Of a stretch of DNA of 64,000 nt, positions 35,901-50,900 are shown piece by piece. The number at the start of each line of letters is the position of its first letter. Position 1 is the stretch's first letter. This DNA is from Ephydatia muelleri (Eukaryota; Porifera; Demospongiae; Spongillida; Spongillidae), in contig JABACO010000004.1 in NCBI GenBank assembly GCA_013339895.1, positions 7,079,582-7,143,581 of the forward strand, given 5' to 3'. Position numbers and translations under genes: made by a program. The notes beneath the pieces are model-generated. The model made no database searches. It saw nothing but the letters and a program-made list of their open reading frames with translations, and had not been told where the DNA came from.

Positions 35901-38900
35901 AACAGTCATATTGTGTCACAAGGAAAGAAACTCTTGGCTGTTGTCACATTTGTAACAAAATTTCGTTCATGTCTACTTGGGAGACACTTTTATGTACGCA
36001 CTGACCATGATGCGCTGGTTTGGCTGCAGAACTTCAGGGAACCAGAAGGGCAGCTGGCTAGATGGTTAGAGAAGCTTCAAGAATTCAACCGCACAATTAT
36101 CCATTGCAGAGGACATACACATGCAAATGCTGATGCTCTATCATGCATGAGTTGCAACCAATGCAGACGTCCAGTGCACAGTGTTGATGGCACTATAGGT
36201 GTGATAGCACTAGGGAGTGAAGCCGACAACATCAGAAAGCTGCAGTTGAACGACCCAGATATTGGACAAATCATCCGGGGCATTGGAAGTGGTGAGCCTA
36301 AATCAGACACGGAACATGCAAAATCCTTAGGCCCGACAATGTGAGCGTTCATCCAGCAATGGGAACAACTCCTTGTTAAGGACCACATCCTTTATCGAAA
36401 GTATGAGAGCACAGATGGACCACCTGCAAACTCCAACTTGTGGTGCCTGCACCTATGTGGTCGAGCATATTACATCAATTGCACGAAGCACCAACTGGAG
36501 GGCATCTTAGAGAGGACAGAACCCTTCACAAACTACGGGAATGTTTTTATTGGCCTGGGCACCAATAGGATGTGAAGATCTAGTGCAGAACATGCAAGAA
36601 CTGTGCAGCAAGGAAAACTCCTGTTCCAAAAAGGACTGAAAGCTCCAAAGACACCAATAAAGGTTGGCTATCCACTTCAGATAATTCCTGGGTCCAATGA
36701 TAGAAACGGATAGAGGGAATAGGTATGTCCTTGTAGTCGGAGACCACTTCACTAAATACATGAGTGCATTTGCAGTTGCTAACCAGGAAGCTGAAACAGT
36801 AGCAAATGATCTATTGGAGGAATACTTCTGTGACAAGGGTTTACCGAGCAACTTCTTTCTGATCAGGGAGCACTTGCAGAGATGTGTAAAGCAATAGAAA
36901 TCAGGAAAGCCAATCAACTGCGTACCACCCAGCATGCAATGGCGAAATCGAACGTTTTAATAAGACGTTAGCGTACATACGGGCTACGACTTTAGAAGGT
37001 CATCATTTCAACTGGAAAAACAACTGAAGATGGCTTGCTTTGCTTACAACACCAGTGTACATGCGACTACTGGCTACACTTCCTTGTATCTGATGCATGG
37101 ATACGAGGCACAGTTATCAGTTGATGTTGTGTATGGATCAGCACCCCAGAAATCAACTCCATATCACGACTATGTTGCTGATATGCATCAAAGGATAACT
37201 ACAGCCTTTGAAAAAGTGCGAGAAAGAACAGGCCAGGAACAACTAAAACAGAAACAGTAAGTACTATGACCAAATGGTGCAGGGTGCACCATTTGAAGTG
37301 GGGGATATGGTATGGCTGTGGCAACCTGCTGTCCCCAGAAAAGAAGGTATTGTGCTAAGTTCCACAGGGTATGACAGGGTCCCTATGTCATATAGCGGAC
37401 AGCACGTACCGCATTACGAGCAGCAAAAACAAGCGACGACGACAGATTGCTCATTTTAATCGTCTCAAGCCATGCACCCCTGGGATAAGGATTGAGAATG
37501 AAGCTCAACAACAACCAGTACCAAGTACTGAACACCCATCCCAAATTCCAAGAGGTATCGATGATGTTCCAACAGTTGCCAAGCCATGTGTGATTGATGA
37601 AACTGAGGAGGATGACATTGAAGGGGATTCACACCAAGTTATAAATGAATTGGCCACAACATATATTACCACAGAGTGACCATGAGGCGGAAACTGATGA
37701 AGTTGAAACTCTACATCAAGGTGCTAAAACAGTTGCAGGTGATATTGGTTCGCAAAGTGAATTTGACACTGCTGAACCTGACCAAATGCCGGCATCCGAT
37801 GTCACTGGATCAAGAAGGTACCCAACTAGGCAAAGACAAGAGCCAGATCGATATGAACGCTATATCTGCCACTGAATGCATAAGATGACGTATGCTTTCT
37901 AAGAAATGGGGGTTGTGTGACAATGCATTGTATGTACTGGAGACTTGCGCGCATGCATAGGAGGTAATGAATGGTAATAGGTCCTTTTTCGTGTGGTGTG
38001 CGTTCATGTTATTTTGGAGATTTATAAAATCTTGTGATATAGAGATTGCTACACTACATACAGAATGTCTTTCTGTATACGCTTTTCGTTGACCTTTTCG
38101 TGATATTTTAATTGCTGTATTAGATCAGGATTTATTATTGGCGTGCTTAAATTGGCATCCTAAATTATTTGCAAAGTGCTCTCTAAATAGTGTGGGCTTT
38201 GTATCACTAGATGTTTTGTAATTGTACAGTGTATTACAATAATCAGGTATATATATGTATGACTTACAAGAGTTCAAACATATACATGTACCAGGTCCCT
38301 CCTGATGTTGCTAATGTGTGCACAACTTATATGAGGTGCAATTTAGCATTACGCAAACGCTTATATGCAAAAGCAAATTACATAAATGCTTATATGCAAA
38401 TGCAAATTCTGTTAAGACTTACAGCATTGTCTTGGCTGCCAATGTTTGCCCCAGCTAATACCAGATGCTCAACCACTTTGACAAAAGATTTCTTGGTTGC
38501 CAAATGTAATGGAGTCAGTCCCTCCTGCAACATAATAGTACATTTGTAATCAGAAATGACACTAAACTGGGGTTTTCACAGTGAAAAGAAGGCAAACACT
38601 TGAATGTTGAAGCTATAATTGAAGGCCAGCATTCTTGATAACGGAGCCACTGTCTCCTTACTACCATCCCAAATATACCAGGAACGGTTTTTCCACCTAC
38701 CACTGCCTGCCTCATGTCATACACTGGTGAGACGTAACACCATAAAGGACAAATAAACAGTGAATGTACATAAGGGAAGGAGTTGGTGTAAACTACCAAT
38801 GTTTGTTGTGGAAGGAGATGTGCCACCATTACTGGGGAGGAATTGCCTAGCTGATACACCAGTCAACTGGGATCACATCAAATTGGTAGGTGTTGTAAAC

Positions 38901-41900
38901 AATAAAAGAAGGCATGGAGAGAGAGAGAGAGAGAGGCAGTTGAAGGACTGTAAGTAGCATTTTTAGTAAGATAGGCTTATTTGCACATGGAGATGGATGA
39001 GATGTCTAAGAACTCCTTACCATCAATACACATAAAGGGCATTATCAATTCAATCACATGACCTTTGGGATAGCTCCAGCACCTGTGATTTGGCTAAGGG
39101 TGATATGAAAAAAGCGTTGCAGGAAACTCCTAAAACAGCTTGTCTCCTGGATGACATAATTGTAGCTGGCACAGATGACCAGGAGCTAGAGCTTCTGGAA
39201 AGGGTCCTTGGACACTTGGGTAGCTACCACTGAACACTGAGCAAGAAGAAATGTGCTTTATTTCAGAAAGAGATAACTTATGACAGATATCAGGTAAATG
39301 GAATAGGCCTGCATAAAACTCCAGAAAAGATCCAAGCTGCGGTGGATACTCCACCACCTACAAATTTGTCTCAGCTGCGTCCTTTTCTTGGGATTATTCA
39401 CTACCAGGGGCAATGGAAGCTGTTTAGCATTGGTCCGGCTAAGGGGGAGGATCTAAGAATTAGCATGCAGGAGGGGGGCACCCCTCCCACCCCGCTAGGG
39501 GGTATGGGGGAGCACTGTAAGCTCCCCATCGGGGCCTGGGGCTCCGCCCCAGAAGCCAAAGCTTTTTGCATTGAAAAAACTCCAAAAACTACGCAAAAAA
39601 GTGACGGCCAGGAGGCCTTTTAAATAGTATCTATATTGTTTATATGTGTACAGTGCAAGATAAAGTTACAACTGGCAGTAGTTGGTGGAGGTGGAAGCTA
39701 GGAAGTTTAATACTTGCAAAATGAATACTGCTAGTGAATGATAAGTATTAAAGGCTATTCTGAATTTTTAGATATCCTCGGAAAAGGTATTTTTCCACAG
39801 GTTAGTTGTAGCACAGTTGCTTATAATTAACTGACACACCGGATTGAGCTGTAAGTCATCACTAAGTGTCGCAATCGCTTGTGAAATTAATTAAGAGATT
39901 AAAGATGAACAGTATCAACAACTAGTTACATGCACAATGCAGTTCTAAGTAGGTCTATGTTGATATTGTCAACGTCCTGTTTATAAATGCTCAGGATCAT
40001 TATGTGGTTGAGCCTGCATGGACCCATACTGCTCCGTGAATATGTTTTCAAGCGACGCAATGCTGAAAAGCACATCTCTCTAACAGCATTAGTAGCTGGC
40101 ATAACTAGCACCAATTTAGCCAGACACACGTTTAACTGAAAAATAACTTTTTGCTGGTGAATGATCACGTAGGAACTGAATACAGTCACGAAGTGAAACC
40201 GAGGTGCATGTTACTGTGCCAATTGCTTCCGTCTTGATAGCTGTGCTAAAAACGTGTAGCTGAGCTAAAAAGAATCAAAGTCATATTTATATAAAATCCA
40301 TAAGTTGCATGAAATGCTCCTCAAAGGAAGCATTGCAGTTTGCAACATTGAGAAGCAAATTTTCTACACTTTTATATATAATATAACCAGGTTGATTAAA
40401 TCTATTCTTTATTCCAGCAATGGTGCGATTGAGGGCTTCATAGTACTGCAGACGATAATGATCCTCATGCAACTGACACTGGATGGAATCCATCACCAGT
40501 GCCATTATCAAAACGAATAGGGGCTTTTCGTTTCTTAGGACAAGTGGGTAGTTCTGTACCACATTGTTCACAGGATTTTTAAACTGCTTCAAAAAACAAG
40601 ATGAAATACTCCTCTGTTCACATGCCCTGTAAAGTGCACACAGTCAATTCTTGCCCATCAGCTGCTGACATTGATGAACTTTGTATTTTCTACTTAATTT
40701 TCAGTATCTTCATGTTCAAATCCAAGCCAAACACTAAATCTAAGCATTGCATCTGTGCTCTCGCTCCAATGATTCGTCCTTTCACATCTGGATCGAGCCT
40801 AGAATCCAATCATTCCAGCCACAATTGCTTCAGTGCTTCGTAGTTGTTTTATATACTTGCTATCGCACATCCTCTGACTGTCCACTTTGTTGGGCAAAAC
40901 GATCGAATGTTGTTTGTTGGCATAGGGCCTTCATGTTCCATTGGATTAGACACTTTTATGTCGTGAAGGACAGCACTTCGTTTTGGCAAGAAATGAATTA
41001 GTTTGCTCACTTCAAAGGCCACATCCAAGGCATCCTTACAGATTTTATTGTTTTTAAGTGCATCATCAACAGCCAGGTTGGGGGAGTGCTCATAACAATG
41101 GGTGTACAGAGCCCATGGTTCTCTTTGCAAAAAGTGTGATTGTTTTTGATCCAGACATATTTGCAGCACCATCATAGTACTGACCGCGTCCATGAAGGAT
41201 TTTTAACCATGCCTGTAAGAGCACATCTTCCAAACCATCTGCGAGTGTCTTGGCATCAATACTGATGTACACTCCAATCACGTTCTCATGATCTTGCAGT
41301 AATTCATCCACACATCTAATGCACACCACAAGCTGCTCTTTGTTGGAAGCATCCGTGCATCCATCAGCCAAAATTGAGAAAAAACCATTGCAAGAGATCC
41401 CTTTGCTGACATCTCTTTAAATACCAAGGGCCATGATGTGTAATACTTCATTCTGACGTCATGGGATGTGTATTTATTGGTTTTCATCTTCATCCCATCA
41501 CCTAAGCCAGGAGTATGAATAGCCCGTAAGTTGAGCAGCTGAATTAAATTACTGTCAGTTTCATCCCCATGACCCCTAGAGGCAAACCTTGCCTGGCAAG
41601 AAATCTGATATTCTGAAGACTGATCCTTTAAAATGCCCTGTTTTCATACTTTCGCCAATGTCGGCCGTGTTTCCCTTGAATATTAGTATTGCTTCACTAT
41701 GGCAGGAAGATTTCACGTGTTTCTTGAAGGATTTGTCGCATCTCTCCAATTGGTGAAACCTTTAATTTGTGATAAACGCTTGATCTCATTTGGTACTACC
41801 TAGAAATTTCCTTTCATTTTCAGCTTGCATGCAGATGTAACAAAAAGCTGCATCAGATGCTCAGTTGTAGTGCAGCCAATCAAACTGTTGACACCACTCA

Positions 41901-44900
41901 GCTCGAAATGAGCGTTCTTTGCTATGTTTTACAAACTTTCGTTTTGGAAAACAGTAACTAGCGCTTGGTTGGAACTTGTTTGAAAATGTCGTCGCCATTT
42001 ATAAAGGAGTAAATTTATTTATTAATCGTGGGGCAGCGCTAAAATGATGGACTAAGATGAAACTTCTGATCATATTTTTTTGAGTTTTTTTTTTGTGTGT
42101 GCGTTTAATGTTGATCTTGAGGCCGTGGGACCTGCGGTACCTGTTCCGCCACCCCTGACTACTACCGCAGGTTTCTACACAATCTGTCGAAATGGCTACG
42201 ATACTTGATAATTTGAATTGAACACAGCTTGTTGCTGTAACCTGGAGGCAGCAGTTGCAGAGATATTCCGTTTAGAAAGAGAACAGGGCAGTTAGCGGCT
42301 AGTGGTGAGTCATGCCATGAGTGTAACATGAATGCCATACAGGTATTGGTGAAGCACTTCACTCCCCGTGCCATCGCCAGAGCTTCTTTGTCTATTTGGT
42401 CATAGTTACGACCAAAGGTGTTCACCTACGTTCAATGAGGATGGCCCAAAATGGTGGAAGACATGCTGCAGGTATTTTTTGACAAGCTACATGAGCTAAC
42501 GACAGAAAAAGGTTGTCTAATGTTGCAAACTACGGTGGTGATTCTAAAGTGTACCAACAGAAAGTGAAGTTGTGGTTTAGATAAAGGCATTGGCACATTC
42601 ACATGTGTGGTGGCCTCATGTTGACAAGGACATTGAGGCTGATGCCCAATGCTGTGGAGGATGCCAGATGATGAAGGCAGACCCCAAACTAACCTCTCTA
42701 CACACTTGGAATTTCCTGACAGTCCACGGAGGAGGATCCATGTGGATTTTTGCAGGACCATTCCAGGGGAAAGCTTCCTGGTTTTTGTGTATGCCTATTT
42801 GAAGTGGCCAGAGGTTGTGGCAATGGATGAAACAACCACAGACACGACAGTGGATGACCTGCGTGCTCTCTTCGCTCGGTGGGGAATACCATTGCAGATG
42901 GTAACAGATAATGGGCCCAAATCAGGATTCGAACGATTCCTGGCATTGAATAGCATACAGCACAACAAGTGTAGTCCATATCATCCAGCCACAAATGTTC
43001 TATTAGAAACTTTTGCTCAAACATTTAGACAAGCATTAAAGTTTCCAAAAATAGATGGACACACATTGCAGCACAGACTGGCCAGCTTCTTATTGAACTA
43101 TTGAAATGCAAGACATTCTATCACAGAAGCCACACACTGGCAACATTGATGATGGGGAGGGATCTACGATGCAGACTCAGTCTCTTCAAGCCAGGGTTGT
43201 TGAGGTCTGCACCCGTTGAATGCATTTTTGATGTTGCAAACCGAATTATGGTTAGAGATTACAGAGTCTGGTCATTCTCAGTGGCAACCATCCACAATAC
43301 TTGCCAAACTGTGCAGCAAGTCATAGAAGGCAGAAACAGACGGGAGGGGAGTGTGAAAGAGACATGCAGACCAGATGACTACTACAGGTGCAGTGGTGTC
43401 AGAAGACACTTAACCTGGGGGGCTGAAATTTTAAGTATAATGAAATTCATTATAGGTGTTTATTGTAACTTAGAACACACCAAAAAATGTTTCCTGCTGT
43501 CATTTAGTGATAGTGAACTCATTACCAATGAGTTCTAGGTCTATAACATCTGTCTTTCGTTTATGGCAATGTAGAAGTATAACGTTTTTCCTGGGTCATG
43601 GTGGACCTCAGATAGGTTTTAAGCTTTCTCAATGCAGAATAGGACCTTTCAGTTGTTGCTGTCGTTATTGGAATCGAAATTTTCAACAATTGGGCTACCT
43701 CTGAAAAGATGCCAACAGCACGAGGGGGATGTGTTCATAATATCTATGATTGTACTAATGTTGCTGATACTCTTCAAGCTGGAAAATGCCAGTGATGTTT
43801 GTCTCAGTTCGGATACAAGATCCGGTAGCAAGTTCATCTGCTGAACTAACGTTTTACCATCAATATCCTTCTTGTAGACTCAAGCTGAGTTTTTTCACAT
43901 CCATTAGGACCGTTAGTATCTTTACAGTTGGCAGCTTTTAACAAAGTAACCTCTATTTCATTAGTGATTCCAAGAGTAAATCTTCGCTGAAGTTCTTGAA
44001 ATAAAACAACTAGGTCATCAATCACCTCAAAGTACACCGCAATCTACAGGAGTATGAAAGATATGAGCGTTGCATCCATTAAGCATTTGAAATGGAAGAG
44101 ACAAGTGATCAATGCAGAAATGGTGATTGGTCTTAAGTAGGTCTGATACAGATAGAAAAACTCATTGTTTGGTAAAAAGCTGCCGTGGCAATGGCTGGCA
44201 CATCCGGACTGGATGATATACGATCCATGGGAATCTCAGACCTGGCCACACACGACGTTTTCGATTATTGCAACGATTCATGCTCAAACGTTGGACAAGT
44301 TAGTTACTATTATTACATCACAGGAAAAGTACAGTGCATTATTTAGTTATTTAGTTATGCAAAAAGTGAAAGATACTTCAGCCCCCTACCTTGAAATCTG
44401 GGGGGGGGGGGGGGAAGGGGGCCAGAGCCCCCCCCCCCTCCCACTCCCTGCCATCCGCAAGTAAAGTGGGTAAATTTAGGCCATTTTTGGGGGAAGTAAA
44501 AAAAAATAAAAGATCCGCTGATGAGTATTTTTCTTTTCAAATACAGGAATGTGGAAGTACAACTCTTGAGACAACATTGGATGCATTATGTGAGAGATCA
44601 TTCAACTTGCTGGATGCTACAAATGCGGCGATATAAAAGTGGTCAATGTCGATGAAACCATATTTCATCATAATAGAAAAACGGCAATAATCACATTGTA
44701 TAAGCCAAGTTGAACTTTTAAACATTTCAATGCTTTTTCAATCATATGCAATGTATTTAATTTACTGTGTGCATGTGTTGTATCGTTTCTATAGAACGCT
44801 ATACATTACCGCAAGCGGTTTAACTTTGTTGCTTTGCACGCTGCTTTGCGAGTCTGCATGCACACATAATTATTATTTTCAGGGAAACCAAGAGCTGCAT

Positions 44901-47900
44901 TGATATAGATTGCTTAGGCATGCTTATGAATTTACAGTAAAGAAGGGAAGGGGTGTAAAATGATAAAACGACAAGCGTAGTACCGAACTAGTTTATTTAA
45001 AGTGCGTGCATCAAAACTGTGATAGTTGCAGCTGTTATAAATTATAATGCGAACATAGTGTAAAAGGTTACTCTACTTATTTTACAACTAGTACCTGTTA
45101 TTCTGTTGCTAGCGGATCTTTTAGTTTTAGTTTCCCCCTAATTCGGACCATTTTACTTGCGGACGCGGTGTTAACATGGCAGCTGAACCAGAGTGGAAAT
45201 TGGACAGGCAAGGTGACTCATTCGAGGCTATATCGACTAGGTTTTAGCAGCATAGTTGACAATTTGGTTGATTTTCATTTTATGAGTTAATCCAGTAGTG
45301 AAGGTAATATAACCAATTCATCAATTAATAAAGTTATTGTTCTTATAAGATATTGACTTATGAAGTTTTGACCTTTTGTGAACTTTGCACATACATCTAC
45401 ATGTCAGTATGTCTAGTCCTGTTTGTCATACACTAACCAAATTTATACACAGAGTAGCTCTCAATAAGGACTATCTGGTGTAGTAATGAAATTTGTATGA
45501 AAGTGAAAGTTAAGTTATTATGAGCAATAATAGCACTAAAAGTTAATTTGCTCAAAAAGTTCATTTTTAAAAATTGCATTTTTTTGCAAGCAATTAGTCC
45601 ACATTATTAGCAGCCTATCCCAAAAAATTGCAGTAGGGCAACTTTTTTTTTTGTAATGCCTTGTTGTATTAGGAACTGCAAGTGAATCTCTGCATTCAAT
45701 GAATTGTGCATCCCATACCCATCATACTGTACAACCGCATAACCATCAATAGTAGTTGAACTGTGAAGTTGTGCACGAGTTACCCTTTCTAAATATGAAT
45801 GGGTGTTGTCAGAGAACAGCTTCATCTCCACAACACTATTTGATACTGGTCGAATGTAGTGAAGCTTCTGTGTTTCCGGAAGTTTATTAATCTATATTAC
45901 CTTCACTAATGGATGAACTCATAAAATGAAAATCAACCAAATTGGCAACCATGCTGCCAAAACCTAGTCGATATAACCTGGAATGACACTGCTGAGGTGA
46001 TACTGGAGCTACACTAGTATTCTTAAAAAGAGCTGTTTGCACCAAGCTTGTCGGACACCAAAAAGGCTCCAGTGATGTTAGTTAGTTTGCCAATGCAACT
46101 CTACCATTTTGTGAAACTGTGCGACTAAACCGCTGTTAATTAGTCTCTAAGGTAATCTTACTGCCAAATGCAGACACAATTAAGTTGCAGATAAAATGAT
46201 GGTAACTGAAAGACTGTTTATAAATTACCAATATAAATGGTAACTGAAAGACTGTTTATAAATTTCATATAAATAGAATATTCAATTTAGAATTTTCTTT
46301 AAATTCCTAGTATCGGCAATTCACATAATGGAAAAATGCACATAGTCTCACTTTGTCTTTGGGATCAACTTGTTTTGTGGCTTTCAGCAGCAAAGATACC
46401 ACTTCATCATGTCCAGCATCAGCGGCATAATGCAAAGGAGTCTGCCCATGTAACTGAAAGAAACATGCATTTCAAAACCAGCTAGATCTTTAACAATACA
46501 CAATTATTAATACATTGCACTAGCCTCCAGCAAATTTCAAAAATGGACGTAACACAGTTAGATAGGGAAGCATTACAGGGTATTACATAATATTTTATAT
46601 TTGCACATGATAATGCAAGACCATAAAAGATAATTGACCTAGTGTATATGTTCTGTACATGTACATGTATATGTAAGTGGACAGCTACACTGTAGGATAA
46701 TTATGCTTTCTGATTTTGTATTTCATCCTTAGTTATTATTTGAATGAATTATCAAAGCAAAGGCTTGAAGTATAACAATGAACATTGCATGCTAGAGTTC
46801 AGTGCTAAAGTATTACGGATACAAAGCATACATGTACATATACAGTTAACACAACAATGTAAGACTGATTTGGTAAACACTCACCCAGTCCTGAAAATTG
46901 ATATCAGTTTTCACCGTGAGGAGAGCAGCAGTGACACCTACAGCATTCTGGTATACTGCCCAATGAAGTGGGGTCCAGTGGTACTGAATGAAATTATGTA
47001 CAGCGTATCATGTACATGTATTTGTGAACTTAGAATAGTATAATCAAATAACTGATGTCAGATAATTAATGCAATCTCTCGTGCAATGATGAATCAAACC
47101 ACCTAAACGATATGATGCATAGAACCTGGGAGCCCCACTGAAAACCAGTTAACTTCGCAGATCAAATTGCATATTACTTGTTGTAATTGATTTGCAAAAT
47201 TTTCAATTAACAATGAAGCATTCAAATGGATGAGGTGGTGGATCTAGTGCAATTCACCATTAAAACAATTACGTATTCTATTCATTTCTGATGCTATTTG
47301 GAATTTCAGCTCATTTATCCTATTATCCTGTTTCTGTCATAATAATATTGTTCTGTTATTGAATATAGAAGGTAGGTAACACATACAGTGTAGGACTAGG
47401 ACTGTATCTGTACTCTGTAGATGTACTTTCATGTACAAATACCTATGCGGTGTTCATATGATTTTAGAAACAAGGTACATAAAGACTAATGCAGACAACT
47501 TGCACAGAACGCACTACATACATGTATCATGTTTTAAACATATGCCAAGTGTGTGCCAAATATTTCTCAAAAGTTATCCATTTTAAAGCAGAATTTGACA
47601 CTTTGATGGCACATGAAAAGTGAGTTTCTGGGGCTATTCAGGAGTTGCGCCTCCCATATCCCTATTTATTCATATCAGACCCATCATCTTAGGAATCCTG
47701 CAGCAGCCCACTATATTAATTGCAAATTGAACTAAGACATAGATGCTGCAGGTTCGTAAATCAATCATTCACTGGGAAGTTGAGATACAAACTATCTCAA
47801 CTCTGGGTGGGCTCTAATGCCTTTACACTGGAAAACAACTTGTGATGTTGAAACAAATCTGTCAATGTGTTGCTGCAGCTGAATCAGATGTTCATGGACA

Positions 47901-50900
47901 TGGTCCTTACATGTAGCTGGATGGCACTGATTTAGTTATCAAACCCTGGAGTGTGGTTGGAGAACTATTAGTTTTGTAAATGTAGTGCCCACCTAAGAAG
48001 CTCCATTAGACATCGAGAGCACGAATAATTTGGATTAATATGCACATGCACAAGTGTGCTCTAAGTGCATGTGTGTACTTGTGCACATCATGTGCCAAAA
48101 TAACACAATGATGTTCAAATGTAAGCTTGCAGCACTACGCTCATATAAGGAATTCAAATCAGTTGAAATGTGTGGATTGTTCTGAGATGGTCTTGGACTC
48201 CTTAATGAAATGTGGGTTAAGATACATTATACAGCGTGAATTACAACTGGTGACCCATGCCCGGTGTACTTGGGATCGAGCAGATTGAACTTCGGGTTTT
48301 CAAGAAGGTTGGAGCTATCAAAAGTAAAAGTTGTCTACTCCAAAAATGCTAGTCTTAAATAGTTAGTGCCAACTTAATGAAATTTAAAACCACAACACTC
48401 CATCTGGCCAAGTTAATTAATTAATGTCTACTATGTAACCAGTGGGACGTATTGTTTATACACCGCAAGGTATACAGAATAAAGTCTTTAGGATTCTAGT
48501 ACCATTTCAGCTTCTTTGAGATGTTTCGTAGTTTTGCCACATTGTACAAGACTAAATGAGGTTCGTATCTATTTTGGCTGAACTAAATTTAGTGAACAAG
48601 GGTGGCCTGAAAAGCACTCTATACCAGCAGTAGCAAAGCCATATTTCCATGTGCGGAATGAACTGTCTTACCATGATGATGGACTATTGCTACGAGCTAG
48701 TCGGCTTGTAATACCATCATCGCTGCAGGGAGACATTTTGATCAGGATACACTCTGGTCATCAGGGTCTAACTAAATGTAGAAAGAGAGCGAGACAATGT
48801 GTTTGGAGGCCAGGTATGTCTAAAGATCTGGAGAAAGTAATCTTGCAGTGTCGAATATGCTGCAAACATCGACAGCAGCACACTGAACCTTTGATGCCAA
48901 CCCCATTTCCAGATTACCCTTGGCAGAAAGTGGCATCAGACTTATTTGAGTGGCGGAAGAATGCATATATTCTTGTTGTAGACTGCTACTCTCGATTCAT
49001 TGACATTGCAATACTACCTCAACAGATGTGGTGACTAATTTGAAGTCAATCTTTGCCCGTCACGGCATTCCAGAGGTCTTCATATCAGATAATGGTCCTC
49101 AGTACTCATCCTCATTATTTGCAACGTTTTCTCGAGAATACAAGTTCAACCATATAACAAGTAGCCCACGATACCCGCAAGCAAATGGAGAAGCAGAAAG
49201 AGCAGTGAAGGCCATAAAAGCAATGCTAGATAAATGCAGTGATCCATATCTGGGTCTTCTAGCTTACCGAACAACACCACTGGAGAATGGGTACAGCCCA
49301 GCTGAACTATTAATGGGCCGAAAATTACAGTCAACACTGCCAGTGATCAAAAGTTTGTTGATGCCAAAAGCTCCACCATTTGAGTCCTTGTTGCAGAAAG
49401 AGGAGAAAAGGCGTAGAAAGATGAAGCAGAATTTTGACTAGCATCACAAAGCAAAATCATCAAGGCCATTGCAGAAAGGAGAAGAGGTTTGGTTACTTGA
49501 TACTTTAGCAAGTGGTACTGTTCAAGCTGAAGTGGCTCCGCGGTCATATCTTGTACATACTGAAAATGGAGATCTCAGGCGGAATCGTAAATAACCTGTT
49601 CCAATGGACTTGACTATGACAAAAGCTGAGTCTACAGAGATTGAACTTCCTCAGGTACAGCATGAACTACCTGAAATACTTCCTGCAGAAAAAACTGAAG
49701 CTGAAGTAATACCTGAAAAGGCCCCACAAAGTTAAACAACAGCTCTTGAACCACTTCCAGAAGGCACGTATCGCACAAAAAGTGGAAGATTGTCAAAGCC
49801 CCCAGATAGATTCCCAAGCTCATGGCCAGAATTAAAGGGCAATCTCAAGAAAGGGAGATGTAGTGGTGTTAATTGACTGACGTATAGGTTGTCACATGAC
49901 TAGCTTGACTAGACTTAGGTTGAGACGTTTCCGTGTACTGAGTAACTGTATTTGTTGTATAGTATTAAGCATACCCTAAGGCAGCGCCCTCGCAAACGTG
50001 TACTACTACACTCATCAGGTTAGAGTCTTTAACTCAAATGTCCACACCTGCAATGTCTGTGGGCATCAGCATGCTCCTAGCTGTGATATATCACAGTGAG
50101 TCTCCACATGCAATAGTATTTGAGATGCCTCTGCAATGATGGCAGGCTGCCTGATAACAAGAGGTAATTCACAAAAGACGAAAATACACGATGCAGGATG
50201 CTAATGCAACTCAAATGAGTACAATAAAATTCGATAAATTTTTACACGTATTCTTTGAGTTGGTACAATATGTTGTCTTAAGACTTAACTTGGTCCACTC
50301 AAATTTATAGTCATCTACATGTACTTGTGGTGAAGGACCTGTTCCGTGTCAAACGTATGCTTCATGTGATGTCTGGAATTCCTTATGAAAGAACTAGTGG
50401 GGTCAAAATTAATCTATTTACCAGGAAATTCTACAAAGACATTTATTGTGATTATTCTTTCTGTCAGAAAATGAAGCAGTGTATTCATATGCATCTTGTG
50501 CCTCCTGTAATGAACGATGGCCCCACTGTTACCTTGCATATGTATAAAAGCATGGTGGAGATAGAGTATTACCAGTTTGTATAACTGAATCAGAGAGGGT
50601 AAAAGCATTGGTTCTGTTCAGTAATTGTGAGTTTTAGAGGTTACATTGATCTAGCAATGCCAGGGAAGCCTGACTAAGCCAAGGTATTAATTATGTGCTT
50701 GCTGCAGCCTGCATAGCCCCGTTTTTGCTAGAACATTCTTAGCTAATTACTTAAGCAAGGGTTAAGACAGTTGTGGCGATTGAAAGTGTACGATTGAAAG
50801 TGTACGGTATAGTTTCCTAGTGTTCATGGGCGCAAGCCATTTCCATAGCCCTTCACATTGGGCTATTCCAAAAAATAATTGTACACCCCTACTGATGACC

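Larger units (their letters stand above)
33694..38053 (+). mobile_element. Ty3/gypsy LTR retrotransposon with both LTRs and target duplication (decayed)
   Basis: The element is bounded by LTRs starting TGTGACAATGCATTGTATGT and ending GATTGCTACA, with CTAC directly outside both ends (4-5 bp target duplication). Inside, in order on +: gag-like frames (33,786-34,365), reverse transcriptase (34,964-35,450, with [11 protein letters not shown] and the [11 protein letters not shown] catalytic motif), RT thumb and RNase H (35,435-36,160), integrase zinc finger (about 36,540-36,620), core (36,697-37,060) and C-terminal region (37,274-37,500), then a polypurine tract. Frameshifts and stops break every domain, so it is not autonomous now. 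It lies in the intron between ankyrin exons B' and C', opposite in orientation to the host gene. Confidence 0.93.

Noticed and set aside
40270..44140. One single hAT element covering both minus-strand fragments
   Set aside because: On the minus strand the C-terminal dimerisation part (43.5 kb) lies upstream of the central and N-terminal parts (40.3-42.0 kb), and a gypsy fragment lies between, so two insertions are more likely.
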